Positions 1 to 6,299 of a stretch of DNA of 6,466 nucleotides are shown in pieces. A model generated the notes under the pieces. The model was given only the letters and a program-made list of their open reading frames with translations, did no database searches and had not been told where the DNA came from. Made by a program: the position numbers and the translations under genes. Every line of letters begins with the position of its first letter. Position 1 is the stretch's first letter. The DNA comes from Bacteroidetes bacterium 4572_112 (lineage in GTDB: Bacteria > Bacteroidota > Bacteroidia > Bacteroidales > UBA1556). The stretch covers positions 1-6,466 of the forward strand of contig NIUZ01000102.1 of assembly GCA_002254285.1 (NCBI GenBank), written 5' to 3'.

Positions 1-71
1 AATACTAAATTGTTAAAATGCTAAATTGTTAAATCATTCTCACATTAAACCATTAATCATTAACCATTATC
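1..71. repeat. AT-rich short tandem repeats at the 3' end of the SGNH gene
   Basis: Two kinds of short repeat are visible. The 13-mer CTAAATTGTTAAA occurs at 5-17 and again at 21-33, an offset of 16 bp. A CATTAA-type unit then runs four times at 43-50, 51-57, 58-64 and 65-71. The second set runs into the last codons of the SGNH gene, whose stop codon is at 53-55. No GC-rich hairpin terminator is visible here. I infer simple AT-rich sequence expansion at a gene end, with no assigned function. Confidence 0.6.
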
Positions 72-1570
72 TTCTCCACCATCAGCGCATTATAAAACAT
101 ATTTGCAATAAGCTTGGCTCCTTTGGGAGTAAAATGAATATAATCGGCACCCGCAAGTGAAGGTTCTGCATTTACCCACGATGGCATGGAATTCATACCA
201 CCCATGGCTTCGTACATATCCCAATAACCGTAACCTGCTGATAGTGCTGCCTTTTTGAGCTCGTCGCGAACCAATGGCAAAAATGGGTAAGTAATAAATC
301 TATCACCTTCCTTAAACGACATATCAGATGGCCCTATCACTATAAAAGAAGCATCAGGACGCATATTTTTTATGGTTTTTAACTGACTCTTGAACCAACG
401 GCCATAGTTTTCTGCTTGTGCGCTATCCTTTATGTATGGCATTACGTTTCCTCCAAATTGCAATATGAAAAGATCAACTTCCATATCGTTAAATGATTGT
501 TTAAGGTGTGCAAAGTCCATTTTCCTAAATATTGTACCTGAACTTCCACGCATACCAATATTGTCAACACTAATTCCTTTTGTTGATTTTAAATCTATAC
601 CGTAAATATCGGGGCTATCGCTTCCTGAAAATTCAATACGAAGATTCTTAGTTTTATTGGCAAGAGTGAACTCAAATACCGAGTATGATGTATTTGTTTC
701 TAGCGTAGTTTCTTTTATAATAGTACCATCAACAATAAATTTCACTGCAACAGGGCGTTTTGCATTTCCATACATTAAGCGTACTTTTTGGAAACTTCTA
801 ACTAGCGAATACGCTACTTTAGATTCCTCAAATACGATTGCTGCTTCGTAATTAGCGCTGTCCGAAATTAAACTATCCTCAATAATAGGGGCAAAGCGCG
901 AGAAAGCTGCCAATGGACCATATTTATTATGCTTTACCATAGTGTCGCGTCTGCCAAAAATAGCGTATCGTTTCCAACTGCCTTCGTTACTTTGGCTTAT
1001 GCTGAAATACGATTCGTAGGGTTGTAATGCTGGCAATAATCCCGGTCCAAAACCACCGTATTTTCTTTGCAACTTATTTCTTATATAGCTTGTAATTCTA
1101 TCTCCTTCAATCTGCGAATCTCCATAATGCATAATCTTTATGGATTTATTTTTGGCATTAGGAAGTTTCGCGAAAAACTTCATCAAATTTGAATTATCTC
1201 CTTTTGGGAAATCAATTCTATGGATATTCTGTGCCAAAGCAATAGCATTAGCCTTTGCTGTGTCTGTTCTCAAATTATTAGCAATAATAGCCATGCTGTC
1301 AGAATAAAGACTGTCAGAATTTACACTATCCACTTCAATAATAGCAACATCTGTAATGTCAGGCAATGAATCAATATTGTCAATGTTTTTGGTGATATCT
1401 GATATGTCTGCATAGCTTACACTATCCTTAGTTATCATATCCTCAAAGCTAGGCATATGTATATTAAAGCCCATAACTTCCACACCATCTTTGGGTAAAG
1501 CAAACATGCTTATTGCAAGAAAAGCTCCCACAATAATAAAAAAGAAGACAGTTTTTAAGGGTTTTATCAT
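53..1570 (-). CDS. Membrane-anchored SGNH/GDSL-family hydrolase, possible cell-surface glycan O-acetyl esterase or acetyltransferase
   Basis: A 505-residue protein. The N-terminus is a signal anchor or uncleaved signal (hydrophobic residues about 8-25), so the rest should lie in the periplasm. Residues about 44-93 are a linker rich in Asp, Ser and Ile. The SGNH fold follows: block I is MHYGDSQIEGDR with nucleophile Ser152 (G150-D151-S152), the block II glycine is in DNIGMRG (Gly339 or Gly342), the block III asparagine is Asn375 in QFGGN, and block V is ADYIHFTPKG with Asp476 and His479. The whole catalytic set is therefore present. Between blocks I and II lie about 185 residues. Part of this (about 245-335) looks beta-rich and could be an inserted carbohydrate-binding sandwich, as in the peptidoglycan O-acetylesterase Ape1 (inference). 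The ATG at 1568-1570 overlaps the stop of the upstream LysM/SLT gene as ATGA, so translation is probably coupled. Related SGNH proteins in Bacteroidota often sit near MBOAT acyltransferases, which would lie outside this window. The substrate cannot be read from sequence. Confidence 0.85.
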   Translation of the reverse strand: MIKPLKTVFFFIIVGAFLAISMFALPKDGVEVMGFNIHMPSFEDMITKDSVSYADISDITKNIDNIDSLPDITDVAIIEVDSVNSDSLYSDSMAIIANNLRTDTAKANAIALAQNIHRIDFPKGDNSNLMKFFAKLPNAKNKSIKIMHYGDSQIEGDRITSYIRNKLQRKYGGFGPGLLPALQPYESYFSISQSNEGSWKRYAIFGRRDTMVKHNKYGPLAAFSRFAPIIEDSLISDSANYEAAIVFEESKVAYSLVRSFQKVRLMYGNAKRPVAVKFIVDGTIIKETTLETNTSYSVFEFTLANKTKNLRIEFSGSDSPDIYGIDLKSTKGISVDNIGMRGSSGTIFRKMDFAHLKQSFNDMEVDLFILQFGGNVMPYIKDSAQAENYGRWFKSQLKTIKNMRPDASFIVIGPSDMSFKEGDRFITYPFLPLVRDELKKAALSAGYGYWDMYEAMGGMNSMPSWVNAEPSLAGADYIHFTPKGAKLIANMFYNALMVEKIMVND

Positions 1571-3102
1571 TTCTTCTTAATTTTAAGTTTCTGACCAATC
1601 TGTATGCTTCTAGCATTGGTAATATTATTCCATCTAAGGATATCTTCAGGACTTACTCCATCGTATTTTTTAGCTATAATATATGGCGATTCGCCTGATT
1701 TCACAGTATGATAAAACCAATCTTTACCAAGTGGCTCTTCAACTTTTTTAGCTTTTGGAGCTACTGTTTTACCTTCGCGCTTTTGCTTTTCGGCAAAGCT
1801 CATAGTCTCTAATTTCTTATAATAGCTGGCTTTATCTTCGTCAACGTATATCTTTAGTTTCTTACCAGCTCTTATTCTTCGTGGGTCGTAAATATTGTTC
1901 CAGTCCTCAATCTGACGTGTTTTTACATCAAACCACGATGATATATATCCCAAATTATCACCCGACTTAATAGTATAATAAACTACAGCGCTTCCATCAG
2001 GAATTTGCTCAGGTTCGTATCGTGCATAATGTCTGCCTTTTGATGGTGGTGGTAGTATCACTGGCTTGCTAATGGCAAATAGGGTAGAATCGTGGTAATG
2101 ATAAATGGAATCCTCCATAGCATTAAAAGATGCTAAATAATCCTTGGGAATCAATATTTTATAAAGCTCGCTAACAGCAGGTATAATATCATGCTTATAC
2201 TCTGGATTTAAAAAATGCAATGTGTCTAACGAAATTCCTAAAACTTCATTTAGCTGTACTAAATGTAATCTTTGCGATACTTCCAATGTGTCAACTTCTA
2301 TGGCAAAACTTATATTATTATTGCAAATACCAAGGCTGTCAGCATACTTATGTAATATTATTGATGCCGTTAGTGCTGGTACTATATCTCTTCCAAATTC
2401 TGGTAAAAGATTATAAATACTGTCGTAATTCATTTGATTATTTGCCCTGCGAATGCTTTTATTTACATTGCTAGCACCACAACTATATGCTGCCAATGCC
2501 AAATCCCAATCTTTATACAAATTATGCAAATTCTTAATTTCAGAAATTGCTGCTCGTGTGGATTTATCAATATTTCTACGTTCATCAACATAGGAATCAA
2601 TATTAAGCCCTTCTTTTCGTGCGGCAGAATATCCTAACTGCCAAAGTCCTGCTGCGCCAGTTTTTCCTATTGCCTGATTATTCATTGAGCTTATTGCAAA
2701 TGGCAAATATTTCAACTCTGATGGTAAGTTCGCCTTCTTCAATTCTTTCTCAAAACCATCAGCAAGGAAATGTGAGTAGGCAAGTATCTTGGCCGTCTTA
2801 CTACTATTGCTAATGTATTCGTTTAGTATTTCACCAACTCTATAGTCGTATTTTATGCTAATATCAGAATTTATTTTGCTGACGTATTTCTCGTAATGAA
2901 AATCAGAAATCGCCAACAGATTCTTTTTATTAAAATCGGCATGAGTTATCAGCGAGCAACTATCATCCTTTAATAGGTTTATCAGGTTATTTTCCCATGT
3001 ATTAAGATAGTAATCTTGTGGGTGAGCATTTAAATCTGATTTTTGCGCAAATGCGGAACTTATTCCAATGGCAAATAGTAATGTAAATATAGTGTATCTC
3101 AA
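1567..3102 (-). CDS. MltD-like SLT-domain protein with C-terminal LysM domains; catalytic Glu apparently absent
   Basis: A 511-residue secreted protein. Residues 1-19 form a signal peptide, cleaved probably at AFA/Q. The start is TTG (3100-3102). An in-frame stop lies 17 codons upstream with no ATG or GTG between, and TTG gives an intact signal peptide. Residues about 105-255 are the SLT (lysozyme-like) domain. A degenerate LysM-like segment typical of Bacteroidota MltD follows at about 266-325. Two clear LysM domains are at about 373-420 (YYTIKSGDNL) and 463-509 (YHTVKSGESP), joined by a Lys-rich linker. LysM domains bind GlcNAc-containing glycan, so the protein should bind peptidoglycan. 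The family motif LPxxES is here LPFAIS, so Ile137 replaces the catalytic Glu. The AYNxG motif is AYSCG, with Ser207 for Asn, while GAAGLWQ (149-155) is kept. The reading frame is intact, so this is not ordinary gene decay. It is probably a binding or scaffold protein, or an enzyme using another residue (inference). It forms an operon with the SGNH gene through a 4-bp overlap. Confidence 0.88.
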   Translation of the reverse strand: MRYTIFTLLFAIGISSAFAQKSDLNAHPQDYYLNTWENNLINLLKDDSCSLITHADFNKKNLLAISDFHYEKYVSKINSDISIKYDYRVGEILNEYISNSSKTAKILAYSHFLADGFEKELKKANLPSELKYLPFAISSMNNQAIGKTGAAGLWQLGYSAARKEGLNIDSYVDERRNIDKSTRAAISEIKNLHNLYKDWDLALAAYSCGASNVNKSIRRANNQMNYDSIYNLLPEFGRDIVPALTASIILHKYADSLGICNNNISFAIEVDTLEVSQRLHLVQLNEVLGISLDTLHFLNPEYKHDIIPAVSELYKILIPKDYLASFNAMEDSIYHYHDSTLFAISKPVILPPPSKGRHYARYEPEQIPDGSAVVYYTIKSGDNLGYISSWFDVKTRQIEDWNNIYDPRRIRAGKKLKIYVDEDKASYYKKLETMSFAEKQKREGKTVAPKAKKVEEPLGKDWFYHTVKSGESPYIIAKKYDGVSPEDILRWNNITNARSIQIGQKLKIKKK

Positions 3103-3131
3103 TGTATTATGAGTGTTTTGTAATTGTAAAA

Positions 3132-3179
3132 ATATTATTCGTCTAAAAAGCTAAAATATCTTTTATTATCGAATAATAT
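3132..3179 (-). terminator. Inverted repeat with T-run after the ATPase gene, possible terminator
   Basis: ATATTATTCG (3132-3141) and CGAATAATAT (3170-3179) are perfect 10-bp inverted arms with a 28-bp spacer. The spacer holds a weaker A/T stem of its own (3144-3150 against 3160-3165). Read on the minus strand, the stem is followed at once by four T residues (3131-3128). It begins about 68 bp after the ATPase stop and ends 29 bp before the TTG start of the SLT/LysM gene. The stem is weak and the loop long, so an operator for the SLT/LysM gene is an equal alternative. I found no perfect TAnnTTTG promoter in this 145-bp gap. The nearest match is TAACATTTG, with one extra base, at 3214-3222. Confidence 0.3.
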
Positions 3180-3247
3180 AGTTTGAGTTTTCACTGATTA
3201 TTAACATTACAAGGTGCAAATGTTAGAGCTGTAAGATCAATGGTATT

Positions 3248-4672
3248 TTAGCTGTCTTTTGCTTGGAATAAGGCGTCCATTGTAATGCTGTTTTCAATAA
3301 TGCTAAGGCTATAAGAGTTATCAATAATGCCGAATGTGCTTATCATTATTGTGTTAGTGTTTTTTCGGGTTTTGGTTTTATCTTTAAAGGCAGTTTCTTT
3401 ATTTCTAAGGTTTTCGTAATACTTTTTATCAATACTAAATGGCCCACCATGAAATTTCATCTCGCATAAGTTTATGGTATTGTCGTCCCTGTTTATTATT
3501 AGGTCTATTTGTGCGTCCTTATTATGCCAACTGGAGTTTGTCGAAAATACTTTTGCTACTCCCAATGCGCTTTTTATTTGTTGTGTATGCTTAAGGCAGA
3601 TACTCTCAAAGGCAAAACCCGACCAACTTCGGTACGATTGCTTTGTCGATAATTGCTTCCATGTTCCACTTCCTTGATTTTTATTTCCATCAATAAATTT
3701 TAAATAAAATGTCGAAAATTCGTCTGAAAGGCGCAATAATGCTTCACGTTTTTTCTTACCAAAACCTGTATACTCACTCACAAAACCCGATTCCATAAGC
3801 TCTGTAATTACTCTTGATGTAAATCCACTACTTTTCAAATCGCATTGCTGTAATAGCTTTGAGCGGCTTATTCCTTTACGCACCTTTGCCAATGCTTTAA
3901 TAATTGCAATATGTGTATTCGAATTGCTAAATAGGGAAGAGAACACTTCGTCAAATTCATTGGCAAGTTCGGCATCATTTTCAAAAAATAGCTCGTCAAT
4001 ATTCTGAGTTACGCTCATTCCTCTCTTTATTTTATCGAGATAATAAGGCACACCACCTATTGCCATATACAACTGAAGTATGTCGTATGGCTCTACTCTT
4101 ATATGTTTGCTTTTTAGGAATAATGATGTTTCATGCAAATCGAAAGGTAAAAGGCGCATCTTATGCGTTACTCTATTGTGTAGGCCTCCCTTATTCTGAA
4201 TAATATTCTTTACCATATACGAAGCTGCAGAGCCACATATTACTACTATAATATCATTGCGTTTTGTGCAGTATGTATTCCAAAAATTCTCAAACCACAT
4301 CAAAAATTTAGATTTTGGCGTATCAAACCAAGGAAATTCATCAATAAATATGATTTTTTTCTTTGCTCTTTTTAGTCCATTTATATATTTTTCGAGTAAA
4401 GAAAATGCTTCTTGCCAATTTTTCAACTCCTTATTGTTATCTAACGTTTTGTTCCTATTAATAATCTGGTTTTTGAAATTATTTAATTGGTCGTAATCGT
4501 CACCATTATGTAGCCCATAAAATTCTAATGAAATATCATCTTTATATACGTTTCTTATTAGGTATGTTTTCCCAATACGTCTTCTTCCATAAACTGCAAC
4601 TAACTCAGATTTAGGGCTTTTAATCAAATATTTAAGGTCTCGTTTTTGTTTTTCTCGGCCAATTACTTCCAT
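3248..4672 (-). CDS. AAA-type ATPase fused to winged-helix and PD-(D/E)XK nuclease-like domain (ATPase_2/DUF234 type)
   Basis: A 474-residue cytoplasmic protein with no signal peptide or membrane segment. Residues about 1-235 are the P-loop ATPase: Walker A GRRRIGKT (29-36), Walker B IIFIDEF (Asp111, Glu112), a sensor-like ICGSAAS (145-151) and the family motif GGVPYYL (206-212). Residues about 250-310 look like a winged helix. The C-terminal DUF234-type region (about 325-465) has the nuclease-fold pattern: Glu356 in GFAFES, Asp390 in DAQIDLI, and Glu404-x-Lys406 in LCEMKF. All the metal and catalytic positions are kept, which leaves DNA cleavage possible. Members of this family are widespread in Bacteroidota and archaea, often as several stand-alone paralogues, and their role is not settled. 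The start is the ATG at 4670-4672. Upstream lies a good promoter surrounded by repeated palindromes. The gene is not linked in sense to the envelope genes on either side and is probably accessory. Length fits the family, and no frameshift is seen. Confidence 0.88.
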   Translation of the reverse strand: MEVIGREKQKRDLKYLIKSPKSELVAVYGRRRIGKTYLIRNVYKDDISLEFYGLHNGDDYDQLNNFKNQIINRNKTLDNNKELKNWQEAFSLLEKYINGLKRAKKKIIFIDEFPWFDTPKSKFLMWFENFWNTYCTKRNDIIVVICGSAASYMVKNIIQNKGGLHNRVTHKMRLLPFDLHETSLFLKSKHIRVEPYDILQLYMAIGGVPYYLDKIKRGMSVTQNIDELFFENDAELANEFDEVFSSLFSNSNTHIAIIKALAKVRKGISRSKLLQQCDLKSSGFTSRVITELMESGFVSEYTGFGKKKREALLRLSDEFSTFYLKFIDGNKNQGSGTWKQLSTKQSYRSWSGFAFESICLKHTQQIKSALGVAKVFSTNSSWHNKDAQIDLIINRDDNTINLCEMKFHGGPFSIDKKYYENLRNKETAFKDKTKTRKNTNTIMISTFGIIDNSYSLSIIENSITMDALFQAKDS

Positions 4673-4698
4673 ATTATCAGGTTTTCAAATTACAATGT

Positions 4699-4753
4699 TA
4701 TAATTATTCGACTACTTTAACTCTATTTTTAGACCACTTAAAGTACTAGGATA
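4699..4753. repeat. Imperfect 55-bp direct repeat, copy 1 (gene-proximal)
   Basis: This copy matches 4776-4830 with no gaps at an offset of 77 bp; I count 46 identical positions of 55. Each copy is itself an inverted repeat with 12-bp arms and a 13-bp spacer. Here the arms are ACTACTTTAACT (4711-4722) and ACTTAAAGTACT (4736-4747). Relative to the ATPase gene this copy lies downstream of the predicted promoter, so it would be in the 5' leader. The equivalents of the -33 TTG and -7 box are not kept in this copy, which fits a promoter-operator duplication in which only the distal copy still promotes. Confidence 0.8.
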
Positions 4754-4821
4754 ATCAATTATTATGATTTGCAAATATACATATTCCACTACTTTAAGTC
4801 AAGTTTTTTACCACTTAAAGT
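4714..4821. promoter_or_regulatory. Array of four ACTTWAAGT palindromes, putative operator of the ATPase gene
   Basis: ACTTWAAGT is a palindrome of 4+1+4 bases. Copies lie at 4714-4722 (ACTTTAACT, one base off), 4736-4744, 4791-4799 and 4813-4821; the last three are perfect. Centres within each pair are 22 bp apart, about two helical turns, so bound dimers would face the same side of the DNA. The pairs are 77 bp apart. The copy at 4791-4799 fills part of the -33/-7 spacer and the one at 4813-4821 lies just upstream of -33. The other two fall in the leader. This layout suggests repression, perhaps with looping. The regulator is unknown. The winged-helix ATPase itself is one candidate, by inference only. 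Confidence 0.6.
4772..4802 (-). promoter_or_regulatory. Bacteroidota-type promoter for the ATPase gene
   Basis: On the minus strand TATATTTG (4779-4772) matches the Bacteroidota -7 consensus TAnnTTTG exactly. A TTG (4802-4800) lies 20 bp upstream, within the spacing known for the -33 element. Transcription would start near 4765, giving a leader of about 90 nt before the ATG at 4672. The leader contains the gene-proximal repeat copy. The -33 to -7 spacer contains one perfect ACTTWAAGT palindrome, so a protein bound there should block RNA polymerase. Confidence 0.6.
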
Positions 4822-4830
4822 ACTCGGATA
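4776..4830. repeat. Imperfect 55-bp direct repeat, copy 2 (promoter copy)
   Basis: This is the partner of 4699-4753. Its arms are ACTACTTTAAGT (4788-4799) and ACTTAAAGTACT (4813-4824), which pair at 11 of 12 positions across a 13-bp T-rich spacer. The copy contains the -33 TTG, and its low-coordinate end overlaps the -7 box of the predicted ATPase promoter. The arms are better preserved than the spacers when the two copies are compared, which suggests selection on the palindromes. Confidence 0.8.
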
Positions 4831-4860
4831 TCTCAAAAATTGTTATAATAATATTTTGAT

Positions 4861-4893
4861 TAATTCTCAATTCTTAATTCTCAATTCTTAATT
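4861..4893. repeat. 14-bp AT-rich tandem repeat just downstream of the Omp85 gene
   Basis: TAATTCTCAATTCT occurs at 4861-4874 and is repeated exactly at 4875-4888, followed by a partial unit TAATT at 4889-4893. It can also be read as four 7-bp units YAATTCT. It ends 5 bp before the stop codon of the Omp85-like gene (4899-4901). Its position resembles the simple repeats at the end of the SGNH gene. No terminator-like hairpin was recognised here. Confidence 0.75.
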
Positions 4894-4898
4894 AACCC

Positions 4899-6278
4899 TT
4901 ATATCGGTGCAATAAAATGCAGATAGATACGTGATTCGCCCATGGCATTCACAGCCCATTCGATTCTGACTACAGAATCGTAATATGTAGATAAATCGAT
5001 ACCTAGTCCACCAGAGTATTGAAATTTATTTGGTAGTTTATTAGATGCATCATATACTTGATTATTGTTTACATAGCCTGCATCACCAAATACATTTAAA
5101 TAAATAGATATTGGAATAGTATTAAACTTTTCGGTAGGGATCCAATTCAGTTTGAATACTTTTTTTGGAATTATAGCGTATTTTATATTGGTTTTTATTA
5201 CAGCGTAGTCTTGTCCGTCAATTACATAATACTCATATCCGCGTATATAATCACGGCCGTAACCAAGTCCTTTTTCCATTACATAAGGTTGAAATCCTCC
5301 CCAACTAAGCTTAGCGATAAGTCCAACTGCTGCATAAAAATTATTACTAAGATTAAAGTATTTTCTTGATGTTGATTTTAATGAGAAAATATTTACATCA
5401 TCATTAAGAATACCTAAACCTGTTTTTAATGCCTCAATATCTGTATAAAAACCATTTAAAGGATATGGTTTATAATCTCTATAATCAATCTTTAGCTTAT
5501 AATAAATACTGAAATATTGTAAGTCTGTAGTTGATTTAGGAGAATAGTAAGGGTTGAAATCTACTAAAGTATCAGAAAATTCCCATAAATGATGCCTAAT
5601 TTGTAATGCGTTATGCATATATAATTTGGGCCTATAATTAAATTGTATGGCATTTACCCAGTCGCGTTGAATAGGGTGGTTACTAGTTTTTAGGAATACT
5701 TGTTTGTCTTTTTCTGTTACGGCATTAACTTCGTGCTTAAGCGTATATATACTCTGAAAACCCATGCCAAAAGTTTTCTTTTTATTCAAATACGGCATTT
5801 CATAAGATAAGCCAAGTTTCTGATTATAGCCAAGCATAAACAAAACCTTCAATATTTCGCCTCTACCACGCATATTATTATGAGTAAGAAAAACGCCCGC
5901 ACTTGCTCTCGATAAATCCCCAGTTTCTAACCAAGTATTAAAATTTCGTTCATCAATCGTAAGTTGTGGAATTGGCCATAAGTACCAGCGTTCTTTTACA
6001 TCAATGCTAATACTTGCTATACTACCATTTATATTGCTTGAGATGTTTACTTCGTTAAAAAGGCTTGTGTTTACAATGTTTTGCTTGCTATTATTAATGG
6101 CTTCATTCAATTCCTTACTACTTAAAGTATCACCTTTATTGAACGCTAATTCACGAATAATAAAACTCTCCTTAGTTGTATTATTGCCATTAACACTGAT
6201 ATCACCAATAATTACATTTTGTGCATTTATGGTAATTGATATTATGAAAAGAAAAAATAAAAGTAAGCCTGTCTTCAT
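4899..6278 (-). CDS. Short BamA/TamA-like (Omp85 family) outer-membrane protein with one POTRA domain
   Basis: A 459-residue outer-membrane protein. Residues 1-19 are a signal peptide ending INA before Gln20. Residues about 21-97 form a single POTRA domain (IGDISVNGNNTTKESFIIRE is typical of its start, and LFNEVNIS of its end). Residues about 98-459 are the beta-barrel, long enough for the 16 strands of the family. The Omp85 signature (V/I)RG(F/Y) is present as IRGY (345-348), and a VFGDAGY strand motif is at 396-402. BamA itself usually has five POTRA domains and is much longer, so this is not the main BamA. It is closer to the short one-POTRA Omp85 proteins seen in Bacteroidota, whose client is generally unknown. 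It may insert or translocate a specific outer-membrane or secreted protein (inference). The ATG at 6276-6278 lies 21 bp after the stop of the CBS-domain gene, with no clear Shine-Dalgarno sequence, so the two are probably cotranscribed. Confidence 0.85.
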   Translation of the reverse strand: MKTGLLLFFLFIISITINAQNVIIGDISVNGNNTTKESFIIRELAFNKGDTLSSKELNEAINNSKQNIVNTSLFNEVNISSNINGSIASISIDVKERWYLWPIPQLTIDERNFNTWLETGDLSRASAGVFLTHNNMRGRGEILKVLFMLGYNQKLGLSYEMPYLNKKKTFGMGFQSIYTLKHEVNAVTEKDKQVFLKTSNHPIQRDWVNAIQFNYRPKLYMHNALQIRHHLWEFSDTLVDFNPYYSPKSTTDLQYFSIYYKLKIDYRDYKPYPLNGFYTDIEALKTGLGILNDDVNIFSLKSTSRKYFNLSNNFYAAVGLIAKLSWGGFQPYVMEKGLGYGRDYIRGYEYYVIDGQDYAVIKTNIKYAIIPKKVFKLNWIPTEKFNTIPISIYLNVFGDAGYVNNNQVYDASNKLPNKFQYSGGLGIDLSTYYDSVVRIEWAVNAMGESRIYLHFIAPI

Positions 6279-6299
6279 TATTGTAATTTGCCTGATTTT

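Noticed and set aside
2220..2813. Several plus-strand open frames of 64-84 codons
   Set aside because: They are antisense to the SLT/LysM gene, overlap each other in different frames, and show no recognisable domain.
3474..4496. Plus-strand open frames of 67 and 79 codons inside the ATPase gene
   Set aside because: They are antisense to a gene with well-kept Walker and nuclease motifs, and have no family resemblance.
4685..4697. TAATTTG on the minus strand as a second, gene-proximal ATPase promoter
   Set aside because: It has one base too few between TA and TTTG, and no well-spaced -33 TTG was found; the box at 4772-4779 is exact.
3134..4710. ATTATTCG shared by 3134-3141 and 4703-4710, on either side of the ATPase gene, as a target-site duplication
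   Set aside because: Eight AT-rich bases are likely to recur by chance, the surrounding sequence does not match, and the site at 3132-3141 is better explained as an arm of an inverted repeat.
4699..4830. Repeat pair as a CRISPR array
   Set aside because: There are only two imperfect copies, the intervening 22-bp segment is not spacer-like in context, and no cas gene is present. The promoter overlap fits an operator better.
4699..4830. Repeat pair as ends of a transposon or insertion sequence
   Set aside because: No transposase is present, and I found no matching copy on the far side of the ATPase gene (3103-3247).
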